Source: Streptomyces anulatus
GTDB lineage: Bacteria > Actinomycetota > Actinomycetes > Streptomycetales > Streptomycetaceae
Reading direction: 5' to 3'
Length of the DNA stretch: 64,000 nucleotides
Assembly: GCF_014650675.1 (NCBI RefSeq)
Contig: NZ_BMVK01000004.1
Span: 248,001 to 312,000, forward strand
Of the stretch, positions 9,698-17,857 are shown one piece after another; within the stretch, counting starts at the first letter, position 1, and every line of letters begins with the position of its first letter. A program made the position numbers and the translations under genes. Below the pieces are notes generated by a model that saw nothing but the letters and a program-made list of their open reading frames with translations, searched no databases and was not told the DNA's origin.

Positions 9698-10912
9698 TCA
9701 GGGGGATGTGCCCGTGGAGCGGGAGCGCAGCCGCAGCGCGCGCAGCACCGCCTCGGTGGCGAAACGGCTCTCGGGGTCGACGAGTTGGTCACCGAAGATG
9801 GTCTCCAGGCTCCGCATGCGGTAGCGCACGGTCTGCGGGTGGACATCCAGCAGTGCGCCCATCTGGGCCGCCGTTCCCCGGGTGTCGAGCCAGATCCGCA
9901 GCGTCTCCACCAGCCGGTCACGGCGGGTGGCGCTGATCCCCGCGACCGCGGCCAGCTCCCGCTGGGCCAGTTGGTCCAGCAGGGCGGGGTCGGACAGCAG
10001 CCACAGAGTGGTGAGGTGGTCCTCGCAGCGGATCAGCGGTGCGTCGTCGATCACGCCGGAGTCGACGAGCTCCAGGACCCGGCGGGCCCAGCGGATCGAC
10101 TCGCAGGCCAGCGCGGTGGGAACGGTCAGCCCGATCGCCGCGCGGCCGGCCGGCAGAGCCTGTTCCAGCATCGATCTTCGTGCGTCGTCCAGCGCTCCGG
10201 GGATCAGCAGGTGCGGCTGCGGGGCGCTGAGATCGACGAGGAGGTCGCGGTCCGCTCTGAGCCGGTCCAGCTCCGCCGGAGCGCGGACGGCGATCAGCGT
10301 GACCTCCTCGGGCAGCGCCCACCCGACCTGTTCGCACAGGTCGGCGATGGCGCTTCCGGGGGCCGGGCGACCGGCGAGGATGAGGTGGAGCAGACGGCGG
10401 CGCAACGCCTCGCTGTGCTCGCCCGACTGGGACTGCACCTCCAGGAAACCCTCCCGGGAAAGCGATTCCAGTTCGTCGACATAGGCGAAGAGCGCGTCGG
10501 CGAAGCTCAGCATCAGGGTGGGGGACAGGTGATAGCTCTGCCCGACCTTCTTCGCCCGCCGCAGGGCCACCCGTGCGCCCAGCCGGTAGGCCCCCTGGAG
10601 GGTGTCCATGCTCCGGCCCTCGTACGCCTCGAACCGTCCGAAGCGCCGGCACATGTCGTCCCGGAGCGTGGTGGGGGAGGTGGGCTCGGCCACCAGATCG
10701 ACGAAGGAGGCGAGGCTCTGCTCCACGCCCACCCGGATGGCCTGCCCGTTCGGACCGTCGAGCAGCCGGGCGTATTCCGGATAGGCCCGGGTGACCTCGA
10801 CGCCGATTTCCTTGATGAGGCTGGGCAGTTCGGGCCGCATGATCGCCGCGAATTCCTGAGGGAGCGGCCCCAGCGGGTCTTCGGTATCCAACGGCTGTAT
10901 GAGATGTGGCAT
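9698..10912 (-). CDS. PucR/CdaR-type transcriptional regulator, probable regulator of the mce island
   Basis: A 404-residue regulator. Residues ~15-160 form an all-helical sensory region (EIGVEVTRAYPEYARLL, FEAYEGRSMDTLQGAYRLG), followed by a CdaR-like GGDEF-related middle domain, and the C-terminal PucR helix-turn-helix: LVETLRIWLDTRGTAAQMGA, LLDVHPQTVRYRMRSLETIF. AAGGGGA eight bases before ATG 10912 fixes the start; upstream in-frame sequence lacks coding character. It is divergent from the secreted-protein genes that lead into the mce operon, so control of that island is a reasonable inference. Ligand unknown. Confidence 0.9.
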   Translation of the reverse strand: MPHLIQPLDTEDPLGPLPQEFAAIMRPELPSLIKEIGVEVTRAYPEYARLLDGPNGQAIRVGVEQSLASFVDLVAEPTSPTTLRDDMCRRFGRFEAYEGRSMDTLQGAYRLGARVALRRAKKVGQSYHLSPTLMLSFADALFAYVDELESLSREGFLEVQSQSGEHSEALRRRLLHLILAGRPAPGSAIADLCEQVGWALPEEVTLIAVRAPAELDRLRADRDLLVDLSAPQPHLLIPGALDDARRSMLEQALPAGRAAIGLTVPTALACESIRWARRVLELVDSGVIDDAPLIRCEDHLTTLWLLSDPALLDQLAQRELAAVAGISATRRDRLVETLRIWLDTRGTAAQMGALLDVHPQTVRYRMRSLETIFGDQLVDPESRFATEAVLRALRLRSRSTGTSP

Positions 10913-11030
10913 GACAAGTCCCCTTGCTCTCGGCGCCCGGTGGTGGGGTGAGGCGGTGGGGGGAAAGCGCTCCCACGAACCGACAGGTGCGTACCAAGTT
11001 CGCGACGAAGATAGACCAACGAACAGGCAC

Positions 11031-11060
11031 TGCACACCACTTGGACAAGATCGAAGTGCA
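11031..11060. promoter_or_regulatory. nested dyads upstream of the PucR-type gene
   Basis: Outer arms TGCAC (11031-11035) and GTGCA (11056-11060) enclose CTTGGACAAG (11040-11049). It lies ~120 bp upstream of the regulator start and could be an autoregulatory site. Short arms; low confidence. Confidence 0.3.
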
Positions 11061-11290
11061 GGGGGCACACATCCTGGCCGCACTGTGCGACTTCCGTGCA
11101 GGTCGGGCGGTGCTACGCGCTTTCGGACAATGAATTTCGGCCGCATGCTCCGGTGATGACAACAAAGCCGTTCCGTCGTCCCGGGATGATCCCGGTGTGG
11201 TGCGCGCGGCATCGGTCGATTCCCGCGGTGAACGGGTGCGCGGGCGGCTCACCACGGCGAATGCGGGTGGGTGGTCGCGCTCTGACGGGT

Positions 11291-11314
11291 ATTTTCGGCC
11301 GAGTGGCCGAATTT
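11291..11314. promoter_or_regulatory. dyad in the divergent region
   Basis: TTCGGCC-GAGT-GGCCGAA (11294-11311) flanked by further A/T-rich partial symmetry. Could be an operator or a hairpin. Confidence 0.35.
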
Positions 11315-11719
11315 CGTGCCACTCGTGCGGGAGCGGAGGCGGGACTTCCGTGGTCCCCGCCCTCGCGGACCCGCGTACGCACGGCACGCGGGGTTCCGGT
11401 CGCCGGTGCGTAATTCCGTGCCCCCGGGTGCGCATTCCCTGACAAGGAAGCGGTGCTCCGATGCTCATTTCCGGATCAAAAAGAGCGCGGTGCAAAGAAT
11501 CTTAGACGGACGGATTGTGTCGCCCTGTTTCCCGCGAGTAACATCACGCCTCGATCAATTCGGTCACGAAATCTGCCCGAAATTTGATGCTCCGATCCTC
11601 CGCCCCCGGGCCCCCGAGGCTCCATCACCGTCGACGGCCGTCGCGGTGCGGGCTCGCATGGCAGAACCGGTCAACTTCGTGCACGAGGCCGCGCCACGGC
11701 GGCCGACAGAGGGGACGAC

Positions 11720-12655
11720 ATGAGATCCGTTTCCAATCGAACCCGCGTAGGTCTGCTCGCGGCGTTCACGGCATTCAGCGCCCTGCTCTCCACCGGCTCG
11801 GCCACCGCCGCCACCCAGCTCAACGGCGACTGGGCGCCCTTCGACCGCTGCCCGGTCGACGCGCCCGCCATGCTGGCGGCGGACGGCCTCAACACCATCG
11901 CCACCTGCATAGCGTCGAGCTCGGCCACCGGAACCATCACGCTGGGCAAGACCAAGGTCTCCACCGGCCACACCGATCTGCAGCTCGGCGTCATCCAGCG
12001 CCCCGGCGGCGCCGCCTCACTGGTGGCCCCGCCCGAGGGGGCGCTGACCGCGGACCCGGCGGAGATCCCCGGCGGGCTGATCGGGCTCATGTGCCCCAGT
12101 GGAATTCCGGTCGTATCCGCAATCTGCCGCCAGTTGACGGACAACAATCTCAACCGTGTGACGGCCACCATCGAACCGGCCGGAGCACCGCGCGACTTCA
12201 ATATGAGCGCGGCATTCTCCACCGGTGAGCCCATTCTCACCATTCCGGTCCGCATCCACCTCAAGAATCCGTTCCTCGGTGACAAGTGCTACATCGGGAC
12301 CACGTCCAATCCGGTGCTCCTGAAGCCGCAGAACACGACGGCGCCGAGCCTCTCGCTGCAGCGGTTCTCGGCCGACGGGACGCCGAACGACGACGAGGGC
12401 GAGATGGGGCGCTACACCTTCGACGGAGCCGACCAGGGTGACGCGGCGTTCGCCGTTCCCGGGGCCAGCGGCTGCGGTGCCGGGCTCCTGGACTGGGCGG
12501 TGAACCTCAAGACCGGCCTCCCGTCCGCCGCCGGAAAGAACAGCGTGACGCTCGACGCCACCACGACGTACTTCGGCAGCCCCTACGACCCCGCCGGCCT
12601 CGCACCGGACGAGGGCAGGAAGCTGTCCGAATTCTGGCACTCCGCGAAGCGGTAG
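11720..12655 (+). CDS. secreted protein of unknown function, mce-island companion
   Basis: A 311-residue protein with a Sec signal peptide: basic start MRSVSNRTR, hydrophobic core GLLAAFTAFSALLSTGSA and an Ala-x-Ala site near residue 30. The mature part is rich in Thr/Ser/Gly strands and paired cysteines (FDRCPVD, TIATCIASS, GLMCPSG, AICRQLT, DKCYIGT, ASGCGAG), suggesting a disulfide-stabilised β-protein such as a lipid- or wall-binding module. AGAGGGG seven bases before ATG is a strong ribosome site. First of three consecutive secreted-protein genes between the PucR regulator and the mce operon. No characterised family recognised. Confidence 0.8.
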   Translation: MRSVSNRTRVGLLAAFTAFSALLSTGSATAATQLNGDWAPFDRCPVDAPAMLAADGLNTIATCIASSSATGTITLGKTKVSTGHTDLQLGVIQRPGGAASLVAPPEGALTADPAEIPGGLIGLMCPSGIPVVSAICRQLTDNNLNRVTATIEPAGAPRDFNMSAAFSTGEPILTIPVRIHLKNPFLGDKCYIGTTSNPVLLKPQNTTAPSLSLQRFSADGTPNDDEGEMGRYTFDGADQGDAAFAVPGASGCGAGLLDWAVNLKTGLPSAAGKNSVTLDATTTYFGSPYDPAGLAPDEGRKLSEFWHSAKR

Positions 12656-12743
12656 GCCCCGGTCCAGTCCGCCGGAACCCGCCCCGACCCCCGGTACGAG
12701 GAGGTGATGCGACAGCAGCCCCCACGTCCTTGTCCGCGCACCT

Positions 12744-12791
12744 CGACACGAGCCGTGTCGTGGACCCGCCGAGTGCCGCACCGTCCGGCAC
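12744..12791 (+). terminator. two small hairpins after the first secreted-protein gene
   Basis: CGACACG-AGC-CGTGTCG (12744-12760) followed by GTGCCG-N7-CGGCAC (12773-12791). They lie 90-140 bp after the stop and ~80 bp before the next start; they may terminate, attenuate or protect the 3' end. Confidence 0.4.
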
Positions 12792-12867
12792 GGCGAGCAA
12801 CTGAGCAAGCGCCTCTCCAGTCACGTTCAGCCGAATCCCCAACGGGACGAGAAAAGGGAGTACCCCC

Positions 12868-13524
12868 ATGTTCAAGCGAACCGGTGTCCTGACCGCGATC
12901 GGTGCCGCCGCGGCATCCGTCGTCCTGGCCGCCCCGTCGGCCGTCGCCGCGCCGACCAGCTGGACGATCAGCCCGACCGGCGCCTTCAACGGCAGTGCCG
13001 GAGTGACCGTCCTGACCGACAACAACGGCAACAAGATCCAGTGTGCGACCTCCGCCGCCTCGGGCTCGGCGCCGACCTCCCCGGTCGCCGGGAGCCCGGC
13101 CAAGCTCGCGTCCATCTCGGCCATCTCCTTCAACTCGCCCTGCACCGGGCCGTTCAGCTCGACGTGGACGGTGACCACCACGCCGCCGTGGGAGATCTGG
13201 GGCCTGGACTACGCGGCGGGCGCCGGCACCAACTCCACGGGCCAGACGACCGGTGAGATCAGAGCGATCAAGGCGAAGGTGTCCGGGAGCAGCGTCCTCG
13301 GCCCCTGCACCTTCGACGTGACCGGCAAGGTCGCGGCCAAGTACAACAACCCGACCGCGGGCGGCAGCAACGGCACACTGAACACCGCGGGCGGCGGCCT
13401 CACCCTCGCCATCGCCAACAAGGTCGGCGGCGGCTGCGGCATCGTCGGCACCACGGCCAGCTTCCAGGGCCTCTACACCATCGTGAACACGGCATCGGGC
13501 AAGTCCCCGGTCATCAGCGGGTGA
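12868..13524 (+). CDS. secreted protein of unknown function, mce-island companion
   Basis: A 218-residue protein with a Sec signal peptide (MFKRTGVLTAIGAAAASVVL then APSAVAA, cleavage near residue 28). The mature chain is almost entirely small and β-branched residues, with a few cysteines (IQCATS, SPCTGPF, GPCTFDV, GGCGIVG) and begins 'PTSWTISPTGAFNGSAG'. It looks like a β-sandwich secreted protein. AAGGGAG sits seven bases before ATG. A strong terminator follows, so it may be transcribed separately from the next gene. Function unknown; the location suggests an accessory to lipid uptake (inference). Confidence 0.78.
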   Translation: MFKRTGVLTAIGAAAASVVLAAPSAVAAPTSWTISPTGAFNGSAGVTVLTDNNGNKIQCATSAASGSAPTSPVAGSPAKLASISAISFNSPCTGPFSSTWTVTTTPPWEIWGLDYAAGAGTNSTGQTTGEIRAIKAKVSGSSVLGPCTFDVTGKVAAKYNNPTAGGSNGTLNTAGGGLTLAIANKVGGGCGIVGTTASFQGLYTIVNTASGKSPVISG

Positions 13525-13553
13525 CCCACCGCCGATGACGTCCCGCATCTGAG

Positions 13554-13594
13554 CGTCGTGCCCGGCCGTGCGCACCCGACGGCCGGGCACGACG
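13554..13594 (+). terminator. strong hairpin terminator
   Basis: A perfect inverted repeat with 16-bp arms (13554-13569 and 13579-13594), core CCCGGCCGT/ACGGCCGGG, and a 9-nt loop, 30 bp after the stop of the second secreted-protein gene. Confidence 0.85.
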
Positions 13595-13971
13595 GCGACC
13601 GGGGGCGCTCCGGGCCTCGGCCGGAGCCGCACGCGCCGCTCCGCCGCGCCGGCCGGCCACGCCCCGTTTCCACGCACCCGCCGACAAGGAAGCGGCGGCG
13701 GATTGTCACCGGCTGCCAAAGTCCGGGCACCGGTGATCCGATCGGAAACCGGGCCCTTCCCAGGCGTCGTCGGCGTGCGTACCGTACCCGTCGGTAGGGG
13801 CCGTACCCCGTCCGGTCGCCCTACGGCCGGGCCCGGTCGACGTACCACCGAAGCCCGCCCGACGTCCGTTCGAAGTCCGCTCGACGTCCGCCCGCAGGGG
13901 CCGTTGCCGAGAAGTGGACCCGCTTTCCGCAGCCATCCCTGGGCCCACGCGCGCCGGAAGGACACATCCGT
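13595..13971. other. intergenic region upstream of the third secreted-protein gene
   Basis: About 380 bp without a recognised gene. It holds the phased 11-bp repeats at 13837-13892 and several GTAC-centred short dyads (around 13778-13805). No clear -35/-10 pair stands out. Confidence 0.5.
13837..13892 (+). repeat. five phased 11-bp imperfect direct repeats
   Basis: Units start at 13837, 13848, 13859, 13870 and 13881 with heptamers TCGACGT, CCGAAGC, CCGACGT, TCGAAGT, TCGACGT, each followed by four bases. An 11-bp period places every heptamer on the same face of the helix, the layout bound by SARP-type activators. They end 80 bp before the next start codon. Confidence 0.55.
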
Positions 13972-15468
13972 ATGACCGTCGATGCACGCGCCGCAGCGAG
14001 ACGACCGATCCACTGGGCCGTGGGCGGGGCGCTCGTCGTCGCCACCGCGCTCGTTCCCAGCGCCGAGTCGGCCGCCGCGGAACAGACCTCGGAGGTCGCC
14101 CTCCGCTACGCCTGCCCGTTCCCCTCCGGACCCGAGGAAGTGGACGTCGTCGTCTCGGCGGTGCTCCCCACCTCCGTCCGCACGGGAGAGGAGGTCCGCC
14201 CGTCCCAGGTCTCCGTCGAGGTGAACCTGGAGCCCACGGCGCTCGCCCGGTTCGGGGAGCTGGACGCCGCCACCCTGTCGGCCGTCGCGCGGCTCACCGT
14301 CCGCAACACCGTCGGCGACAAGTCCGCCGACGCCTCCTGGCAGGACCTGACCGCTCCCCCCGTCGCCCTGCCGGGACCCGACGGGGGCGGCCTCGCCCTG
14401 ACCGCGACCGGTGACGTGCCGACGGTCTCCTTCGGCAGCCCCGGGCGCGCGACGCTGGCCCCCGCCGGGCTGGCCCTCGCGCTGTCCTCGCTCACCGGGG
14501 CGGGCGAGCCGACCACACCTCCGGGACTCGACGTCGTCTGCGAACCGGCCCCGGGCCAGGAACCCGAACTCGCCGCGATCACGGTCCGCGGCGACAGCGA
14601 CCCCACGGCCCCCGCTCCACAGCCGGGGGAGAGCGACCCCGTACCGGACCCGACCCCCACCCGCCCGGCCGAGGGACTGCCGCCCAGCGCCCGGGAGAAG
14701 ATCGACGCCCTCACCGACGAACGGCTCGACGCCCTTGACGGCGAGGACCCGGGCAGCTGCCCGATCGAGATCCCGCCCGAGTGGGTGATGACCACCGCCG
14801 AGACGTACGCGGCCGGCTACGCCAACGCCGCCAAGCTGGACGGCGCGGCGGCGCTGGGGCCCGCGTTCATGAAGGTGGTGCTGAACAAGCGCTACATCAA
14901 CGACTCCTGCGCCTCGACCGTCGACGTCAGCTCGGAGGTGAACTTCGACTACCAGGGGCGTCGGCAACTCCCCCCGACGAAGGCCACGTTCCTCAGCTAC
15001 GGCTTCATGCCGACGACCGCGACCATGACGCTGGAGCAGGTGGGACCCCCGGCCGCGATCCACACCCACACGGTCACCAACACGCCCACCTACCCGGAGG
15101 AGACGACCGTCACGGCCCAGCTCGTGATGCGGCTCTCCGACGTCGAGGTGAACGGCGTCCCCCTGGACGTGGGCCCCGACTGCCGCACGGCGCGCCCCTT
15201 CGAGCAGGTGCTGAGGGGGTACGGGCAGAGCTATCCGCCGGCCGGCTACCTCGTGGCGTACGGCGGCACCCTGACCGGGTACGCCCACATCCCGCCGTTC
15301 GAGGGCTGCGGTGTGAGCGAGGACCTCGACCCGATCTTCACCTCGGCCATCTCCAGCCCGGGCAAGAAGGCCGACAACTACACCAAGATGACGCAGGCGC
15401 CCCTGTGCGTGGCCACGAACCCGGAAGGGCCGGACTGCCCGCCGAAGGTGCCGACGCCCGAGCGCTGA
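13972..15468 (+). CDS. large secreted protein with DUF6801-like N-terminal domain, mce-island companion
   Basis: A 498-residue exported protein: signal peptide to about residue 36 (HWAVGGALVVATALVPSAES), then a β-rich domain opening 'VALRYACPFPSGPEEVDVVV', which resembles the DUF6801 domain of actinobacterial secreted proteins, a proline-rich hinge (~residues 212-235, PQPGESDPVPDPTPTRP) and a second cysteine-containing β-domain to the end. GGAAGGA lies nine bases before ATG. It is closed by a strong terminator, so it is not co-transcribed with the mce operon by default. Two ligand-binding or wall-binding domains joined by a flexible linker would suit presentation of a lipid to the transporter; that is inference. 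Confidence 0.82.
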   Translation: MTVDARAAARRPIHWAVGGALVVATALVPSAESAAAEQTSEVALRYACPFPSGPEEVDVVVSAVLPTSVRTGEEVRPSQVSVEVNLEPTALARFGELDAATLSAVARLTVRNTVGDKSADASWQDLTAPPVALPGPDGGGLALTATGDVPTVSFGSPGRATLAPAGLALALSSLTGAGEPTTPPGLDVVCEPAPGQEPELAAITVRGDSDPTAPAPQPGESDPVPDPTPTRPAEGLPPSAREKIDALTDERLDALDGEDPGSCPIEIPPEWVMTTAETYAAGYANAAKLDGAAALGPAFMKVVLNKRYINDSCASTVDVSSEVNFDYQGRRQLPPTKATFLSYGFMPTTATMTLEQVGPPAAIHTHTVTNTPTYPEETTVTAQLVMRLSDVEVNGVPLDVGPDCRTARPFEQVLRGYGQSYPPAGYLVAYGGTLTGYAHIPPFEGCGVSEDLDPIFTSAISSPGKKADNYTKMTQAPLCVATNPEGPDCPPKVPTPER

Positions 15469-15482
15469 CCCGAACACCCCCC

Positions 15483-15518
15483 GAGCCCTTCCGGTCCCCG
15501 GTCCGGAAGGGCTCTTTC
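15483..15518 (+). terminator. hairpin terminator with short T run
   Basis: GAGCCCTTCCGG (15483-15494) pairs with CCGGAAGGGCTC (15503-15514) around an 8-nt loop and is followed by TTTCC. It isolates the third secreted-protein gene from the mce operon. Confidence 0.88.
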
Positions 15519-15998
15519 CTGCCCGCCGACCGTCGTGCGATTCCTCATCATCCGACAGGTTTGGTTCGAGGATTACTCACCCGTGAACAATCCTCCGCCC
15601 CACGTGAATTCTCGCCGAGGAAAGTCTGTACCCAGTATTGCGAAGTCAGGTTACCGGCCCGTAGCGTCCCAGACGTGCCGATCGAAAACGCCTGCTTCCC
15701 TGCTCGGCGGGCACGCCCGGGCCCGGTTCGCTCCGCTCCGGTCCAGGGGCACCCCGGATCAGACCCCCAGTGTTTGCGCAGATTTCGACAAGGACGGGAA
15801 CCGGCCTTGTCACCGAATGACAAGTGATCCATTCTCAGCCCCGCGTTCGTCGATCTCCGCTGTTCAACGGCTTGCCCTGGCGGTTTCGGCGGACATAACG
15901 TGCGCCCCCTGGTGCATGTGTGACGAGCCGCCATCGCTTTTCTCAGAGCCGGAGCGCTTAACGATGAACACGTTCACCGCCACCTCGAGGGAGGGCCG
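15519..15998. other. 480-bp leader/promoter region of the mce operon
   Basis: No gene recognised apart from a doubtful short frame at its end. It is less GC-rich than its flanks, carries TTACCGGCCCGTAG near 15651 (one base short of the TTAC-N6-GTAA pattern) and the palindrome-covered promoter candidate at 15806-15835. Confidence 0.55.
15806..15835 (+). promoter_or_regulatory. candidate mce-operon promoter overlapped by a palindromic operator
   Basis: TTGTCA (15807-15812) and CATTCT (15830-15835) are spaced 17 bp, a plausible sigma-70-type pair. The palindrome CTTGTCA-N5-TGACAAG (15806-15824) covers the -35 box and most of the spacer, the usual position of a repressor site. Transcription would begin near 15842, leaving a ~155-nt leader. 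Confidence 0.5.
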
Positions 15999-16014
15999 AT
16001 GGGAATCGAAGTAG
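15964..16014 (+). CDS. possible 16-codon uORF overlapping the mce ATPase start
   Basis: ATG at 15964 with GGAG nine bases upstream opens the frame MNTFTATSREGRWESK, which stops at 16014, 16 bp inside the ATPase gene in another frame. If translated it would couple or modulate initiation at 15999. It may equally be chance. Confidence 0.25.
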   Translation: MNTFTATSREGRWESK

Positions 16015-16985
16015 TCGTCGAGGGTCTGACGAAGTCCTTCGGCAAGCAGAACATCTGGCAGGACGTCAGCCTCACCCTGCCCGCCGGTGAAGTGAGCGTC
16101 ATGCTCGGTCCTTCCGGAACCGGAAAGACCGTTTTCCTGAAATCCATCATCGGGCTGCTCAAGCCCGAGCAGGGACGCGTCCTCATCAACGGCGTCGACA
16201 TGGTGAACAGCTCCGAGCGCGACATCATGGAGACCCGGAAGCTCTTCGGCCTCATGTTCCAGGACGGGGCCCTTTTCGGCTCGATGTCGCTCTTCGACAA
16301 CATCGCCTTCCCGTTGCGCGAGCACACCCGCAAGAAGGAATCCGAGATCCGCCGCATCGTCATGGAGCGCATCGACATCGTCGGGCTCCTCGGCGCGGAG
16401 GGAAAGCTGCCGGGCGAGATATCCGGCGGCATGCGCAAGCGCGCCGGCCTCGCCCGCGCCCTGGTCCTGGACCCGCAGATCATCCTCTGCGACGAGCCGG
16501 ACTCCGGCCTCGACCCGGTCCGCACCGCCTACCTGTCGCAGCTCCTCATCGACCTCAACGCGCAGATCGACGCGACGATGCTCATCGTCACCCACAACCT
16601 CGACATCGCGGCGACCGTCCCCGACAACATGGGCATGCTGTTCTGCCGCAACCTCGTCACCTTCGGCCCGCGCGAGGTGCTGCTCACCAGCGACACCCCG
16701 GTCGTCTCGCAGTTCCTCGCCGGGCGCCGCGAAGGACCCATCGGCATGTCCGAGGAGAAGGACGCCGCCACCCTCGCCGCCGAGCAGCTGGCCGACACCG
16801 CGCCGCCGCGCACCGGGCCCCGCACCGTCGTCCCCCAGCTGGAGCCCTCGCCCGGGATGCCCGTACGCCAGGGCGCGCTGCGCCGCCGGGAGCGGGTCAT
16901 GTCGATGATGGGCCAGCTGCCGGAGGCCGCCCGTACGGCGATCCTCAACAGCTACGCCCCGGCCGCGGGAGGTGCGCGCGCGTGA
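15999..16985 (+). CDS. Mce lipid transporter ATP-binding protein (MceG/Mkl type)
   Basis: A 328-residue ABC ATPase of the MlaF/MceG group that powers Mce lipid importers. Walker A is GPSGTGKT, the signature is EISGGMRKRAGLARAL and Walker B is IILCDEPDSGLDP, all typical of MlaF/Mkl. About 70 residues after the nucleotide domain form an extension (TVVPQLEPSPGMPVRQG onward) such as is seen in mycobacterial MceG, where it stabilises the complex. GGGAGG precedes ATG. Unlike in Mycobacterium, where MceG is encoded elsewhere, here it is the first gene of the operon and overlaps the YrbE gene by GTGA. Confidence 0.94.
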   Translation: MGIEVVVEGLTKSFGKQNIWQDVSLTLPAGEVSVMLGPSGTGKTVFLKSIIGLLKPEQGRVLINGVDMVNSSERDIMETRKLFGLMFQDGALFGSMSLFDNIAFPLREHTRKKESEIRRIVMERIDIVGLLGAEGKLPGEISGGMRKRAGLARALVLDPQIILCDEPDSGLDPVRTAYLSQLLIDLNAQIDATMLIVTHNLDIAATVPDNMGMLFCRNLVTFGPREVLLTSDTPVVSQFLAGRREGPIGMSEEKDAATLAAEQLADTAPPRTGPRTVVPQLEPSPGMPVRQGALRRRERVMSMMGQLPEAARTAILNSYAPAAGGARA

Positions 16986-17854
16986 CCGCCCCGATGCCGG
17001 TGCGGCCGCCCGAGCCGCCCGAGAAGCCCCCGCCGCCCACCGGCCCCGGGGCGACCGCCCCGGCCGCGCCCGAGCAGCGGCGGCCCTCCCGGCTGCTCGC
17101 CCCGCTCCGCGAGACCGGGAAGCTCTTCGCGCTCGCCGTCGCGGTGGCCCGGGCGATCTTCCGCAGGCCGTTCCAGGTACGCGAGTTCATCGAGCAGTTC
17201 TGGTTCGTCGCGAGCGTCACGATCCTGCCCGCCGCCCTCGTCTCCATCCCGTTCGGCGCGGTCATCGCCCTCCAGGTCGGCTCCCTCACCCAGCAGCTCG
17301 GCGCCCAGTCCTTCACCGGCGGCGCCAGCGTGCTGGCCGTGATCCAGCAGGCCAGCCCGATCATCGTGGCGCTGCTGATCTCCGGAGCCGCCGGATCCGC
17401 GATCTGCGCCGACCTCGGCTCCCGCAAGATCCGCGAGGAACTCGACGCGATGGAGGTCATGGGCGTCTCGCCCATCCAGCGCCTCGTCGTCCCCCGGGTG
17501 CTCGCCACCATGCTCGTCGCCGTCCTGCTCAACGGGCTGATCTCCGTGGTCGGCACCCTCGGCGGCTACTTCTTCAACGTGATCATGCAGGACGGCACCC
17601 CGGGCGCGTACCTCGCGAGCTTCTCCGCCCTCGCCCAGCTGCCCGACCTCTACATCAGCGAGTTCAAGGCCCTGATCTTCGGCTTCATCGCGGGCATCGT
17701 CGCCGCCTACCGGGGCCTCAACCCGCGCGGCGGCCCCAAGGGCGTCGGCGACGCGGTCAACCAGTCCGTCGTCATCACCTTCATGCTGCTGTTCTTCGTG
17801 AACATGGTCCTCACGGCGATCTACCTCCAGATCGTCCCCGCGAAGGGGAGCTGA
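16982..17854 (+). CDS. yrbEA: YrbE/MlaE-family permease A of the Mce transporter
   Basis: A 290-residue integral membrane permease. After a proline-rich cytosolic N-terminus (~residues 1-35), the MlaE fold is recognisable from 'QFWFVASVTILPAALVSIPF', the coupling-helix region LGSRKIREELDAMEVMGVSP (the MlaE signature ending E-x-D-A-x-x-V-M-G) and four further hydrophobic segments. It forms the transmembrane channel with its partner encoded next. Start is GTG at 16982, overlapping the ATPase stop, which implies translational coupling. Confidence 0.93.
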   Translation: MTAPMPVRPPEPPEKPPPPTGPGATAPAAPEQRRPSRLLAPLRETGKLFALAVAVARAIFRRPFQVREFIEQFWFVASVTILPAALVSIPFGAVIALQVGSLTQQLGAQSFTGGASVLAVIQQASPIIVALLISGAAGSAICADLGSRKIREELDAMEVMGVSPIQRLVVPRVLATMLVAVLLNGLISVVGTLGGYFFNVIMQDGTPGAYLASFSALAQLPDLYISEFKALIFGFIAGIVAAYRGLNPRGGPKGVGDAVNQSVVITFMLLFFVNMVLTAIYLQIVPAKGS

Positions 17855-17857
17855 CCC

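Larger units (their letters stand above)
10913..11719. other. 807-bp divergent regulatory region, no gene recognised
   Basis: Separates the PucR-type regulator from the first secreted-protein gene and is noticeably less GC-rich than its flanks (especially 11440-11590), as regulatory DNA often is. It holds several dyads: CTTG-GA-CAAG at 11040-11049 inside a TGCAC/GTGCA frame, TTCGGCC-N4-GGCCGAA at 11294-11311, and TTTCCCGCGAGTAA at 11528-11541. Open frames inside it (for example 11113-11445, minus) have no ribosome site or family motif and I do not call them. Confidence 0.6.

Noticed and set aside
9698..11212. Longer version of the PucR-type regulator starting 300 bp upstream
   Set aside because: The added 100 residues lack coding character and AAGGGGA correctly spaced before ATG 10912 marks the real start.
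11113..11445. 110-codon frame on the minus strand in the PucR/secreted-protein gap
   Set aside because: No ribosome site, basic low-complexity composition, and it overlaps likely regulatory DNA.
13837..13892. Canonical SARP-dependent promoter
   Set aside because: No -10 box is found 8 bp after the last repeat; only the repeat architecture is reported.
15560..15600. tRNA-like GGTTCGAGGATT sequence
   Set aside because: Only a T-loop-like string; no acceptor stem or anticodon arm can be folded around it.
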